The notes: a model not told the origin generated them from the letters alone. A DNA stretch of 64,000 nt from Butyrivibrio fibrisolvens 16/4 (GCA_000209815.1 FP929036.1:613885-677884), one strand, 5' to 3'; shown: positions 8,490 to 18,708, counted from the stretch's first letter. Program-made: numbers and translations.

Positions 8490-10706
8490 TTACTCGACTA
8501 CAGTCGTAATCTCAATATCAGTAGCACCCTCAGGTATTGCCCCCGCTGGGATGTCCGTTCCTTCAAAAGTCTGTGTGACAATCCTGTAAGTCTGCTTTGG
8601 TTCTTCCTGCACTTCTCCCTCAGGATTCTCCTCATCAAAGACACCAAATGGCTCCTCGCCATCTTCGCCTTCTACGTAATCCTCTGGAAATTCGATCTCA
8701 TCCGTCTGCTCTTCTGTGCCAATATACTCCACAGGTTTCTTAAATGGAACAGGCGTAAGCCCCTCATGTAACTGAGCCATAAACTCGTTCCATATCTTAG
8801 CCGGATATGTAGAACCCTTTAAACCAGGAACTTCTTTTGGTATATCGTATCCCACCCAAACACTGGTTGTATAGTAGCTGGTATATCCAACAAACCAACC
8901 ATCTCTATTGCTATTTGTGGTACCGGTTTTACCTGCAACTGGTATCTCCCCTAGGTCAATACCCTTCGCCGTTCCGTCAGTCACTACAGATTGTAGCATA
9001 TCTGTCATTGTTCGTGCAGCATTTTCTTTATAAACTTCAATTTCTTCCTCGTCTGATTCGTAAATAACATTTCCCTTGGCATCAGTTATCTTACTAATGC
9101 AGGTTGGGTTTCTCATATAACCATCATTGCAGATTGTTCCATATGCCTTCGCCATCTCCAGTGGGCTTACACCTACTGTCAATCCACCGAGGCATGCAGC
9201 CATTCCATAATCATCCTTTTCTATATGGCTAAATCCTAACTTCTTGAGGTATGCAATACCATTTTGTGGCGTTAATTCCTCGTATAGCTTCCAGGCTATA
9301 GTGTTCTTTGACCAGGCCACAGCCTCCCTAAGTGTAATCTCTCCTGCATAGCTATTTCCTGCGTTCTTAGGACCATCCTCTATCTCTTCGTCTACAACTA
9401 ATGTATCTGCCCGATAGCCTCTTTCCAGGGCTGGAGTGTACACAATTATAGGCTTTATTGCACTGCCTGGCTGTCTAAAGCTCTGATAGGCTCTATTTAA
9501 TGTGTATCCATTTACCTCCTGGCTTCTTCCACCTACTATAGCCTTTGTTCTACCGGTCTTGTTGTCTATACATACTGCTGCACCCTGCAGGGCATAGATA
9601 CCTTCATCATTTAAATCTGTGAATTCCTTTAGATTTTCATCTATAACCTGCTGCAGCTGCTCCTGAATATTTAAATCTATTGTGGTATAAATCCTATATC
9701 CTGATGTAAATAAACTCTTATTCCACTGATTATAGGCCTCCTCATAGGTCTTATCATATGCCTGCTGGCCTTCCTTTGTAGTAAAATCAGTTTTAAATTC
9801 AAAGCCATTCTTTTCCATCAATGCCCTTGTAGCGCAGTAATAGATATATGTTTCTACATAATTATTCTTTGTACTGCTTGTCCTGTTTAGTATAATCTCC
9901 TCTGCTACTGCACTATCATAGGTATTCTGGCCAATTACCCCATCATTTAGCATAGCTTTTAGTATCAGGTTTCTTCTGGTTAATGTATTCTCCGGGTTCA
10001 CTACCGGGTCATAATATGTTGGGCTGTTTGGTATAGCTAGCAGATAGCAAATCTCAGATAATGTGAGCTCACTTATATCCTTGCTAAAATAGCCTTTTGC
10101 AGCCGCCTGGATTCCATAATATCCATTTGCGAAATATACGTTATTTAAATAGAATTCCAAAATCTGATCCTTGGAATACTTTTTCTCCATTTCTGAGGCA
10201 ATATAAATCTCTTCAACCTTTCTCTGCCAGGTTTTTTCGCTAGTCAGAAAGATTGTCCTAGCCAGCTGTTGAGTAATAGTGCTTCCGCCCTGAGTAATCT
10301 CCTTGTCTCGCATTACAGCAATAAGGGCTCTGGCAATAGCCTTATAATCAACGCCATCATGCTGATAGAACTTTTTATCCTCTATTGATATTATGGCCTG
10401 TGTGACATAAGTTGGAATTTGGCTAAAGGTAATGTAATAAACATCCTTCTCGCCCTTAAGAACTGATATTGTGGCTCCATTATCTGCATACACCTCGCTG
10501 GTCTCTGTCTGCCTAAAGGTTTCTGGGCTAGAATGCCGCACGATAGCTACAGCCTCCTTTTTTAGATTGGAGACTATAGATGCATAGCCACTCACATAGT
10601 AGAATGTAACCCCCGCTACAACTATGAGTAGTAATACGATTTGAAATTTCAGCAACCGTATAATCTTTCGATCAACAGTCTTTATTTTCTGCGCAGTTCC
10701 ACTCAT
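8490..10706 (-). CDS. Class A penicillin-binding protein (PBP1A type)
   Basis: A 738-residue bifunctional peptidoglycan synthase. A short cytoplasmic start is followed by one membrane helix (~residues 18-40). The GT51 glycosyltransferase domain (~75-250) carries EDKKFYQHDG with the catalytic Glu, then QGGSTITQQLART and the EFYLNNVYF motif. The transpeptidase domain (~370-640) has the three active-site motifs SAIK, SKN and KTGTT. The C-terminal ~100 residues are acidic and Pro-rich, outside the enzyme fold, as in many Firmicutes PBP1 proteins. It polymerises and cross-links the cell wall at the outer face of the membrane. Confidence 0.9.
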   Translation of the reverse strand: MSGTAQKIKTVDRKIIRLLKFQIVLLLIVVAGVTFYYVSGYASIVSNLKKEAVAIVRHSSPETFRQTETSEVYADNGATISVLKGEKDVYYITFSQIPTYVTQAIISIEDKKFYQHDGVDYKAIARALIAVMRDKEITQGGSTITQQLARTIFLTSEKTWQRKVEEIYIASEMEKKYSKDQILEFYLNNVYFANGYYGIQAAAKGYFSKDISELTLSEICYLLAIPNSPTYYDPVVNPENTLTRRNLILKAMLNDGVIGQNTYDSAVAEEIILNRTSSTKNNYVETYIYYCATRALMEKNGFEFKTDFTTKEGQQAYDKTYEEAYNQWNKSLFTSGYRIYTTIDLNIQEQLQQVIDENLKEFTDLNDEGIYALQGAAVCIDNKTGRTKAIVGGRSQEVNGYTLNRAYQSFRQPGSAIKPIIVYTPALERGYRADTLVVDEEIEDGPKNAGNSYAGEITLREAVAWSKNTIAWKLYEELTPQNGIAYLKKLGFSHIEKDDYGMAACLGGLTVGVSPLEMAKAYGTICNDGYMRNPTCISKITDAKGNVIYESDEEEIEVYKENAARTMTDMLQSVVTDGTAKGIDLGEIPVAGKTGTTNSNRDGWFVGYTSYYTTSVWVGYDIPKEVPGLKGSTYPAKIWNEFMAQLHEGLTPVPFKKPVEYIGTEEQTDEIEFPEDYVEGEDGEEPFGVFDEENPEGEVQEEPKQTYRIVTQTFEGTDIPAGAIPEGATDIEITTVVE

Positions 10707-10912
10707 ACCTTTATTTTATGCATTTGTCATTTTACCTACAATACACCTCACTTATTCCTCACAAAAAATTCAAATGTCCTTTGTTTTTGATTCGCTTCTT
10801 AAAATCATACAAGAAGTCAAATCTTTTACTTCTTTGATAATAAAGATTGCTTAAATCTTCCTTAAACCTTGTTTTCGTATGGCTAGACCATTATCATATT
10901 TATTGTCTAATA

Positions 10913-10940
10913 TTGCCCATTATATCTATATGGGTATAAA
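10913..10940 (+). promoter_or_regulatory. Candidate promoter for the epimerase gene
   Basis: TTGCCC (10913-10918) and TATAAA (10935-10940) are separated by 16 bases, just ahead of AGGGAGG at 10957-10963. The remaining sequence from 10707 is AT-rich with no other feature I can support. Confidence 0.4.
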
Positions 10941-11043
10941 TCATTTCATATAATCTAGGGAGGTTTATCGTAGAAAAGGAAAAATTGGTGTAACCAAAAA
11001 TAATGAAGACATTATTGCCTACACTCTCGTTAATAAAAACGGT

Positions 11044-12003
11044 ATGCAGGCTAAAATTATGAATTTTGGATGTAATCTTTTAGAGCTTTGGGTTCCTGAT
11101 AAGGAAGGAATTCTTTCAGATGTAGTTCTTGGATATGAAAATATCGAGGATTATTTTGTAAATGGCCCTGGTTTCGGTTGCTGCATCTGCCCTAACGGCA
11201 ACCGTATTGGTGATTCTAAATTCACATTAAACGGAGTTGAATACAAGCTTGATGCAAATGATGGCAAGAACAATCTTCACTCAGGCTTCAATCCAATGCA
11301 CAAGCGTATTTGGGATGTTGAATCTGTTGATGATGGACATATCACATTTACTTGTCATAAGGCTGATATGGAATGTGGTTTCCCAGGAGAAATGGATATC
11401 ACTATCACATATACTCTTTCAGATGACAATGCCTTAAAGCTTGAGTATTCAGGTATTTCAGATGTTGATACTATTTTCAACCCAACTAACCATAGCTATT
11501 TTAATTTGAATGGACACGACTCTGGCAGCGTTATGAATCATATTGTTTGGATTGATGCTGATCGCTATACTCACACAGATTCAGAATCTATTCCTCACGG
11601 AGAATGCCGTGAAGTAAAGGGCACACCTATGGATTTCACTACTCCAAAGGCACTTATTAAGGATACTGATGCTGATTATGATCAGCTTAACTGGGCAGGT
11701 GGTTTTGACCACAATTACTGCTTAAATAACCCATCTTTAACTAAGCCAAGTTGTACACTTGAAGATCCTGAGAGCGGCAGAAAGATGGAAGTTTATACTG
11801 ATTTACCTGGCGTTCAGCTATATGCTGGTAACTATCTTGATAACTCACACCTTGGTAAGGGAGAATTCCCATACGACAAGAGATACGGAGTATGCTTCGA
11901 GTCTCAGTACTTCCCAAATGCTATCAACGTACCTTCATTTGCTCAGCCAATCGCAAAAGCAGGCGTAAAAGCTCACTCAACTACAATTTACAAATTCGTA
12001 TAA
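11044..12003 (+). CDS. galM: Aldose 1-epimerase (mutarotase); start unresolved
   Basis: At least 319 residues of an aldose epimerase, which interconverts alpha and beta anomers of sugars such as glucose and galactose. NPTNHSYFNLNGH holds one catalytic His and DHNYCLN the substrate contact; the C-terminal FESQYFPNA contains the catalytic Glu region. ATG 11044 is the first possible start codon, but the family consensus continues upstream: the frame back to 10954 reads on through ...EDIIAYTLVNKNG, which matches the usual N-terminal strand. No ATG, GTG or TTG is in that frame, although AGGGAGG sits at 10957-10963. The true start is therefore near 10970, obscured by a sequence error or an unusual codon. 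Confidence 0.8.
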   Translation: MQAKIMNFGCNLLELWVPDKEGILSDVVLGYENIEDYFVNGPGFGCCICPNGNRIGDSKFTLNGVEYKLDANDGKNNLHSGFNPMHKRIWDVESVDDGHITFTCHKADMECGFPGEMDITITYTLSDDNALKLEYSGISDVDTIFNPTNHSYFNLNGHDSGSVMNHIVWIDADRYTHTDSESIPHGECREVKGTPMDFTTPKALIKDTDADYDQLNWAGGFDHNYCLNNPSLTKPSCTLEDPESGRKMEVYTDLPGVQLYAGNYLDNSHLGKGEFPYDKRYGVCFESQYFPNAINVPSFAQPIAKAGVKAHSTTIYKFV

Positions 12004-12010
12004 CAAAGTA

Positions 12011-12040
12011 GGCAGCCCCATTAAAGGGACTGCCTTTTTT
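12011..12040 (+). terminator. Intrinsic terminator
   Basis: Stem GGCAGCCCC / GGGACTGCC (one G-T pair) followed by TTTTTT, 8 bases after the epimerase stop. Confidence 0.8.
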
Positions 12041-12067
12041 AATGCGCTTGAGAGTGTAACCAGCGGA

Positions 12068-13006
12068 CTATATAAATGCTTTAATCTGCTTGTAGATACC
12101 TTCAGCATCAAGCTCATACTTAGCAAGAAGCTTAACGGCTGGGCCTGACTCGCCGAATGTATCCTTTACACCGATGCGAAGCATCTTTGTAGGGCACTTC
12201 TCTGAAAGAACTTCTGCTACTGCTCCACCAAGACCACCGATAATTGAATGCTCCTCAACAGTAACAACCTTGCCTGTCTTTGATGCGCTTTTTACGATAA
12301 GGTCTGCATCGATAGGCTTGATTGTATGGATGTTGATAACCTCTGCATCAATTCCATCCTCAGCAAGCTTCTTAGCAGCCTCAAGAGACTCGTTAACCTC
12401 AAGACCTGTAGCGATAATTGTAAGGTTCTTACCTTCCTTAAGAACAACGCCCTTTCCAATCTCAAACTTATAATCTGGTCTGTCGTTGATTACAGGTACT
12501 GCAAGACGTCCAAATCTAAGGTAAACTGGACCATCCATCTTGTAAGCAGCCTCTACTGCAGCCTTTGCTTCTACATCATCAGAAGGGTTGATGATTGTCA
12601 TTCCTGGGATTGTACGCATAAGAGCGATATCCTCGTTACACTGATGTGAAGCACCATCCTCACCTACTGAAATACCAGCGTGTGTAGCACCAATCTTTAC
12701 ATTAAGGTGTGGGTAACCAACTGAGTTACGTACCTGCTCAAAAGCACGTCCTGCTGCAAACATAGCAAATGAAGAGCAGAATGGAACCTTTCCTGTAGAT
12801 GCGATACCAGCAGCGATACCAACCATGTTTGACTCAGCAATACCACAGTCAATGTGACGCTCTGGGAAAGCCTTCTTAAAAATACCTGTCTTAGTAGCTT
12901 CTGCAAGGTCTGCATCTAAAACTACTAAATTGTCATATTTCTCACCTAAAGCAACAAGAGCATTACCGTAGCTCTCACGAGTTGCGATTTTCTTAACGTC
13001 TGCCAT
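12068..13006 (-). CDS. Transketolase, C-terminal subunit
   Basis: A 312-residue subunit carrying the pyrimidine-binding and C-terminal domains of transketolase (ATRESYGNALVALGEKYDN start; GIAESNMVGIAAGIAS with the conserved catalytic Glu near residue 58; VEEHSIIGGLGGAVAE near residue 250). It moves two-carbon units between sugar phosphates together with the subunit encoded just upstream; their genes are 2 bases apart. Split transketolases are common in clostridia. The pair links the pentose pathway with glycolysis and can feed pentoses from plant cell walls into central metabolism. Confidence 0.9.
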   Translation of the reverse strand: MADVKKIATRESYGNALVALGEKYDNLVVLDADLAEATKTGIFKKAFPERHIDCGIAESNMVGIAAGIASTGKVPFCSSFAMFAAGRAFEQVRNSVGYPHLNVKIGATHAGISVGEDGASHQCNEDIALMRTIPGMTIINPSDDVEAKAAVEAAYKMDGPVYLRFGRLAVPVINDRPDYKFEIGKGVVLKEGKNLTIIATGLEVNESLEAAKKLAEDGIDAEVINIHTIKPIDADLIVKSASKTGKVVTVEEHSIIGGLGGAVAEVLSEKCPTKMLRIGVKDTFGESGPAVKLLAKYELDAEGIYKQIKAFI

Positions 13007-13008
13007 TA

Positions 13009-13833
13009 CTACTCACCAGCCTTTCTTAATTCTTCCATAGCGATAGCGTACTCCTCATCATTTGGAGCCTTTCCATGCCATCCTACCTGGTTCTCCATAA
13101 ATGAGATGCCCTTGCCTTTTACAGTCTTCATAACGATAGCTGTTGGCTGGCCCTTTGTCTCTCTAGCCTCTTTGAATGCAGCTCTGAGCTGATCAAAATC
13201 GTTACCATCAGCAACCTCTACTACGTGGAAGTTGAAAGCTCTAAACTTGTCAGGGATTGGATATGGGCTGTTTACATCCTCGATACGTCCATCAATCTGA
13301 AGACCATTGTTATCAACGATTACACAAAGATTATCAAGCTTCTTAGCAGCTGCAAACATAGCAGCCTCCCATACCTGACCTTCCTGGATTTCACCATCAC
13401 CAAGAAGTGTATATACTCTATAGCTCTCGTTAGAAAGCTTAGCTGAAAGAGCCATACCAGTTGCAACAGAGATTCCCTGTCCAAGCGAACCAGAAGATGC
13501 ATCAATACCTGGTGTATGCTGTACACATGGATGTCCCTGAAGGTGTGATCCAATACTACGGAGAGTCTTTAAATCCTCTACTGGGAAGAATCCTCTCTGT
13601 GCAAGTGCTGAATAAAGTCCTGGTGCTGTGTGACCCTTTGAAAGTACAAATCTGTCTCTATCTGCCTTCTTAGGATTCTTAGGATCGATATTCATCTCCT
13701 CGAAATAAAGGTATGTAAATACCTCTGTTGCTGATAAAGATCCGCCTGGATGTCCAGCCTTAGCTGCATGAACACCTTCAATGATACCTTTGCGGACCTC
13801 AATCGCTGTTGTTTTAAGCTCTTGATTTGTCAT
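13009..13833 (-). CDS. Transketolase, N-terminal (ThDP-binding) subunit
   Basis: A 274-residue subunit holding the thiamine diphosphate-binding domain. The ThDP motif GDGEIQEGQVWEA followed ~20 residues later by VDNNG is clear, as are KAGHPGGSLSATE near the N-terminus and LSKGHTAPGLY. A GGAG site precedes the ATG. It must pair with the C-terminal subunit to make an active enzyme, and the two genes form an operon. A gap of only 24 bases separates it from the DUF234 ATPase gene upstream on the same strand. Confidence 0.9.
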   Translation of the reverse strand: MTNQELKTTAIEVRKGIIEGVHAAKAGHPGGSLSATEVFTYLYFEEMNIDPKNPKKADRDRFVLSKGHTAPGLYSALAQRGFFPVEDLKTLRSIGSHLQGHPCVQHTPGIDASSGSLGQGISVATGMALSAKLSNESYRVYTLLGDGEIQEGQVWEAAMFAAAKKLDNLCVIVDNNGLQIDGRIEDVNSPYPIPDKFRAFNFHVVEVADGNDFDQLRAAFKEARETKGQPTAIVMKTVKGKGISFMENQVGWHGKAPNDEEYAIAMEELRKAGE

Positions 13834-13857
13834 TTTTCTCCTCCTAATTTCTTATCT

Positions 13858-15279
13858 TTATCGCATTTCATCTAACGTTATAAGCATAATATTTTTAATA
13901 GCTGATGAAATGGTAATAGCATTTTCGTGGAAGCCTGCATTCGAGAATACTAAATAGAATGCGTCTCCCTGTCTGTGAAGCTGCTTTGTTTTTCTATAAG
14001 AAGCTTCAGCTGTGCAACCTCTATTGGCTCGTGATTGTAATAGCATTGAGCAAATATAGTCGCAGACTTGCCATCACACTTTCCAAGAGATACTAAATCA
14101 AAGCCGTCTGTAGTGCCAGCTTCATCATCATTAACCCACCAATTACCAATCTCCTCAACAGTGAATGGAAGCATATTTTTATTACTTCTATCAACAAGAT
14201 ATTCACCACAAATCTTAATGAATACTGTCTCCATATATTCATCCATAGATGCCTCTACAGCATCCCACAGCTTATCAACTTCACCTGAAATATACGCATC
14301 GTAATTTGGAACTACGAACTTGTACCAGAAAAGTGTGCTTGGATTTACAATTGAATATCTTGTTTTTTGCGATTTGTAAGCTCTGTAATTGCAGTATCTT
14401 TTCTACACACTCCTATAGCCATAAGAGAATTAAGATATGGTACAACTACATCCTTTGGCTTTTCTACTTCAGCAGAAATCTGATTTACTCTGTTGAGCCC
14501 CTTAGCCAATGTAGCCAGCATATAATTATAATATGCAAGCTCTCTAAGCTCTGTGGCCATTACCTTTTCAGGATTAAGGCCTAAGCTAATATTTTTATCT
14601 AAAAACAGTTTGGTTGCAATTTCTTTAATTTTGTTTTCTCCTGTAATAGGAGTAAGCCCGTAGCTATCAAATCCCTCTAGACCTAAAAGGGCAGCTACCC
14701 TAACCAGATTATGAGGTATACCTCCTGTGATACCATATAAGAATGCCGCCTCACTAGGACTAGCATCTCCAAAAAACTGGCAGGAATCATAAAATCCTAA
14801 AGGCTTAACCTCTAAATCTAATGAAATATCTTTTTTCCAGATTGCCCTATTTCCTTTTACATATTTATCAATGAGAACAAAGGCATCTGAACACAGTATT
14901 AATTTGATTGGCAAATCCTTCCAAATACCATTTACAGCTTCGTGTAGAAGCTTATCAAACTCTGGATCCGCCTTAACAAAGTTAGGATATTGATCGATAA
15001 TAATGAGCTGCTTAGTACTAGACGCACGTTTTGCAATCTCATCGCAGAAATTAGAAGCATCTAAAGATTTTTACCCATTAATTTGGCTAATCTTTCTAGC
15101 TGATGCTTTCCTGTAGTTTCGTAGGCCTCAAAAAATAAAGCCTGCTTGTCCTTGGAAAATTCCTGTAAAAGTGCTGTTTTGCCAATACCGATAGAACCTG
15201 ATACAACGGCAACAGAAACAGTATTTCCCTCGAAAAAACCATTTAATTGCTGAATTTCATTCGTTCTTCCTTTAAACAT
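13858..15279 (-). CDS. AAA ATPase with C-terminal DUF234 domain (three frameshifts as assembled)
   Basis: Reading across three one-base shifts gives a 474-residue protein of the ATPase_2/DUF234 family. The start at 15279 (MFKGRTNE) has AAAGGAG 7 bases before it. The N-terminal ATPase has Walker A GSIGIGKTAL (~residue 33) and a Walker B-like LIIIDQYPNF; the middle holds a helix-turn-helix-like segment (ISAEVEKPKDVVVPYLNSL); the end (FWYKFVVPN ... YLVFSNAGFHENA) is the DUF234 nuclease-like fold. Breaks lie at 15068-15072 (T5), 14363-14368 (T6) and 13989-13993 (T5); one extra base at each restores the frame. The cellular function of this family is not established. Probable sequence errors, though true decay is not excluded. 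Confidence 0.78.
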
Positions 15280-15483
15280 AACACCTCTCCTTTGCAGCAC
15301 TTATTAGCGCGTGCAAATCTATGGTATCACGTTTCAACTATTACTGCAATATTATCGAATTCTTCCTATTTAGTTTTATATATTTTAAACTATTTTAGTT
15401 TATTCTATAAACATCCTCTTTACTTTAGCATTATCCCTCAATTAATACAATAATGTATTCCTATTTTTTACCTTTTAATGGTC

Positions 15484-15518
15484 AAAAAAAGACCTGAGGC
15501 ATTCCTACCTCAGGCCTT
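15484..15518 (-). terminator. Intrinsic terminator of the radical SAM gene
   Basis: On the minus strand: CCTGAGG / CCTCAGG stem with an 8-base loop, then a run of seven T. It lies just after the radical SAM stop. The rest of 15280-15483 is AT-rich with no gene. Confidence 0.8.
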
Positions 15519-15551
15519 ATTAAAAGGAAACTTGTATGAATGTATTATATG

Positions 15552-16984
15552 TTACTCAACTTTGTAGGCATAACCTTTTTCTTTGGCGTCCGCATAGTTG
15601 ATATAACCTTTTTGTCTGTATGGATGTGCCATCCAAAGTCTGTCAGCTGTCTCTTTCCAGTTAGCCGCATATTCAGCACATTTACCGCAAAGATGCTCTA
15701 CAGGCTCTGCCTCCTGAACATCAGTAGAATGTGCACCAGAACGCTTTACCATTTCCTGTAAAAGCTCTGGATTTTCAAGCATTGGACAAGGGCGAAGCAT
15801 ATTATCATTAAATGGCTGGCCCTTTCTATATTCCATAAACAGTGGCTGCTGTAAGCACTCAAGCAATGTCTTTTCTCTAATGTTTGCTCCTGAATAATGT
15901 ATAAATACGCAAGGCTCCACATCACCCTTTGGATTAATATGGCAGTAATTTCTTCCGCCAGCAATACAACCTCCCACAAACTCGCCATCGTTCTGGAAGT
16001 CCATTACATAGATTTCTTTTCCGCCTCTTCTTGCTCTTACTTCACGAATTCTATGATAAATGTACTCTCTCTGCTCTGGAGTAGGCATAAGCTCTGGTGT
16101 TGCACTCATTCCTACTGGCATCAAATGGAAATACCAAGCGAAGCGTGAACCATGCTCAATTAACAAATCAAAGAACTCATCTGATGTAACTGAATCCATA
16201 TTCTTTGTTGTATAGCATACAGAGTTACCAAAGATAAGGCCGTTTTCATGCAGTAAATCCATAGCCTTTAATACCTTTGCGTATACACCGTCTCCACGTC
16301 TAAAGTCATTGGCATCCTCAAATCCCTCTAATGAAATAGAAAGTGTAAGGTTTCCTACACGCTTCATTTCATCACAGAAGGCCTGGTCTACAAGAGTACC
16401 GTTTGTGTAACTGTGAAATGCACAATCATTATGCTTCTCACAAAGCTTTATAATATCATCTTTTCTTACAAGTGGTTCTCCACCTGTAAGCATATAGAAA
16501 AATATGCCCAGCTTCTTACCCTGAGTTACAATGCTGTCTAACTCTTCAAATGTAAGGTTAAGCTTATGACCATACTCTGCAGCCCAACAGCCCTTACATC
16601 TTAGGTTGCAAGCACTTGTAGGGTCCATAAGTATCAGCCAAGGAATGTTGCAGTTATACTTTTCTCTGTTTTCTCGAATCATCTTTGTACCCTTAAAGGC
16701 TGCCTGATATCCAAGATTAAGAGCTGTCATCTTAGCAACATGAGGATCTGTTTCAGTAAGTAGTCTTGTAACATAGTTCATCCACTTACCATTTTCCTCG
16801 TTAATTAAATCGCGAGCTCCAGCAAAAGCAGCTGTACGGAAACCCTTACTAGAGTCTCCCATCATTTTTTCTGTTAAATCTACTATTTTTAGTAAGTTAT
16901 TTTTAGGGTCTTTTTAATATTCTTTAATACACCATCAATCGCTACCGCAAAGGCTGCGCGTTCAACATTATCCTTTACTTCCAT
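15552..16984 (-). CDS. Radical SAM enzyme with C-terminal cysteine cluster (one frameshift)
   Basis: The CxxxCxxC motif ACNLRCKGCW (~residue 125 of the restored chain) binds the SAM 4Fe-4S cluster; FYMLTGGEPLVRK follows as the GGE motif. The C-terminal part has Cys in CIAGGRNYCH, EPCVF, RPCPM and HLCGKC, fitting an auxiliary cluster as in SPASM-like proteins. The continuous part starts at ATG 16865, but the frame continues upstream across a T5 run (16911-16915) to ATG 16984 behind GGAGG; adding one base gives 477 residues with an added N-terminus (MEVKDNVERAAFAV). The substrate is unknown. It is divergent from the phospholipase-like gene, so the two may share control. Confidence 0.8.
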
Positions 16985-17151
16985 TTTAAGACCTCCATAT
17001 CTTTTAGTTCCTAATATTAGTATAGATACTGTTTTTTTTAATTGTATATACATTGATTTTTTATGTTATCATTGTTTATACATAATTTTTTGCTGTTATA
17101 GATATTTATACAATTTTTTCTTTTGTATAGATTTCTAGGATAGGAGAGGTA

Positions 17152-18125
17152 ATGCCGGGGTTTATTACACATCTTTCATTTGGAGAACAATCATTATCAT
17201 TTATTGAATCAAGCTATACAACAGATCTTTTAGAAAAACATATGCATTCCTACGGGCTAGGGCTTCAAGGTCCTGATATTTTCTTTTATCATATTCCTGC
17301 ATACCTTTTTATAAGAAAAATATCGGAAACGTAATGCATCGCCAAAGGGTCATGCTTTTCTTCGAGTCCTTATTTAACGCTAGAAATGTCTTTGAAGACA
17401 CACATTCTCGTTGTATTTGTGATGCTTATATACTTGGCTTTATTGGTCATTATTCTTTGGATATTGTCTGTCACCCTTATATTTATTATAAAAGTGATCA
17501 TTTCAACAATCTTAAAAGAGGTGGCGTTTACGACTTTGGAAGACATGTTTCTTTAGAAACAGATATTGATCATGAAGTACTTATGCATTATAAAAAGCTT
17601 TTACCTAGTCAGTTTGATTATGCAAAGGCTATATGCCCATCAGATAATGAAAAACGTGTAATAGCAACTTTATTATTTAATACTATTTCTCAAACATTTC
17701 CTGAGTATCATATTCGCTTTGGTACTATTCTCCATGCAATTGATTCAATTATCAGGCTCAACCATGCAATGAATGACCCAAAGGGTAGAAAGAAAAAGCA
17801 CATCCGAAGAATAGAGCAAGTATTCTTCAAATGTGCCGTAATATCATCAATGATACCTAGCGATACCATTATTAAATACCAGGACCCTTGTAATAATGAG
17901 CATGCAAAATGGTATAACCCATGGGACCCTGAAAAAATCCGCGAAGATAGCATTTTTGATTTAATAAATAAAACCATGCCTAAATATATAGAACGAATCA
18001 ATCTCTATATGAACTGCGTCAATGAAACAACAGAAGACACAGACCAGATTTTGCACTATAGAAATAGGCTTTTATCAAGCTTAAGTGACCTTAGCTATTT
18101 GAGTGGCCTACCATTATTAATATAA
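17152..18125 (+). CDS. Zinc-dependent phospholipase C-like protein (one frameshift)
   Basis: The restored 324-residue chain begins MPGFITHLSFGE and contains GPDIFFYH and GFIGHYSLDIVCHPYIYY, the His/Asp-rich motifs of the bacterial zinc-dependent phospholipase C superfamily (first His, then HxxxD and H). No signal peptide is present, so it may be cytoplasmic and its substrate need not be a phospholipid. The frame breaks at an A5 run (17316-17320); one extra A joins YLFIRK to NIGNVMHRQRV. It is divergent from the radical SAM gene; the AT-rich gap 16985-17151 between them holds several TTTATACA-like repeats that may be shared promoter or operator elements. Confidence 0.72.
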
Positions 18126-18157
18126 AAAATACCCTCTAGATTATTCTCTAGAGGGTA
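18124..18157 (-). terminator. Terminator of the minus-strand tRNA cluster
   Basis: On the minus strand an 11-bp perfect stem (TACCCTCTAGA / TCTAGAGGGTA) is followed by TTTTTT. It ends the tRNA Asp-Val-Tyr-fMet-Phe transcript and may also stop the convergent phospholipase-like transcript. Confidence 0.8.
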
Positions 18158-18166
18158 AAATAATAG

Positions 18167-18239
<73 letters not shown>

Positions 18240-18245
18240 ACAGAG

Positions 18246-18319
18246 TTGCGGGAGATGGATTTGAACCACCGACCTCCGGGTTATGAGCCCGGCGAGCTTC
18301 CAGACTGCTCCATCCCGCG
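18246..18319 (-). tRNA. Initiator tRNA-fMet (CAT)
   Basis: Anticodon CAT. The first base C faces A at position 72 (unpaired) and the anticodon stem has three G-C pairs (GGG/CCC), both hallmarks of the initiator tRNA. Confidence 0.93.
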
Positions 18320-18332
18320 ATATTAAAAAAGA

Positions 18333-18414
18333 TGGGCGGTGGTGGATTCGAACCACCGAAGCAATTTGCAGCAGATTTACAGTCTGTCCCCTTTGGCCAC
18401 TCGGGAAACCGCCC
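18333..18414 (-). tRNA. tRNA-Tyr (GTA)
   Basis: 82-base class II tRNA with a long variable arm, acceptor GGGCGGT / ACCGCCC, anticodon GTA. Confidence 0.94.
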
Positions 18415-18439
18415 ATATTATTAACAATATTCAATTAAA

Positions 18440-18512
18440 TGGGACCTACAGGGCTCGAACCTGTGACCCCCTGCTTGTAAGGCAGATGCTCTCCCAGCTG
18501 AGCTAAGATCCC
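18440..18512 (-). tRNA. tRNA-Val (TAC), minus-strand copy
   Basis: 73 bases, acceptor GGGATCT / AGGTCCC, anticodon TAC. Identical to the plus-strand copy at 19285-19357; with the Asp gene it forms an inverted duplication. Confidence 0.95.
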
Positions 18513-18534
18513 ATAATAAATATAAAACTGGAAA

Positions 18535-18608
18535 CGACCCCAGAGGGACTTGAACCCTCGACCTCCGCCGTGACAGGGCGGCGCTCTAACCAACTGAGCC
18601 ATGAGGCC
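18535..18608 (-). tRNA. tRNA-Asp (GTC), minus-strand copy
   Basis: 74 bases, anticodon GTC. First gene of the minus-strand cluster and identical to the plus-strand copy at 19190-19263. Confidence 0.95.
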
Positions 18609-18634
18609 ATATTTAAGTAAATAGTAATCTATAA

Positions 18635-18661
18635 TCCTCGATAGCTCAATGGTAGAGCACT
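18635..18661 (+). pseudogene. 5' fragment of tRNA-Asn
   Basis: These 27 bases (acceptor 5' strand, D-arm and start of the anticodon stem) exactly repeat the start of the tRNA-Asn gene at 18709-18735. The sequence then diverges and no anticodon or T-arm follows. It is a partial duplication lying 74 bases upstream of the intact gene. Confidence 0.8.
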
Positions 18662-18708
18662 GCGGCGAGTTCCCTGTTTTACTGTTGGTTTGATGGAAAT
18701 ACTACTAA

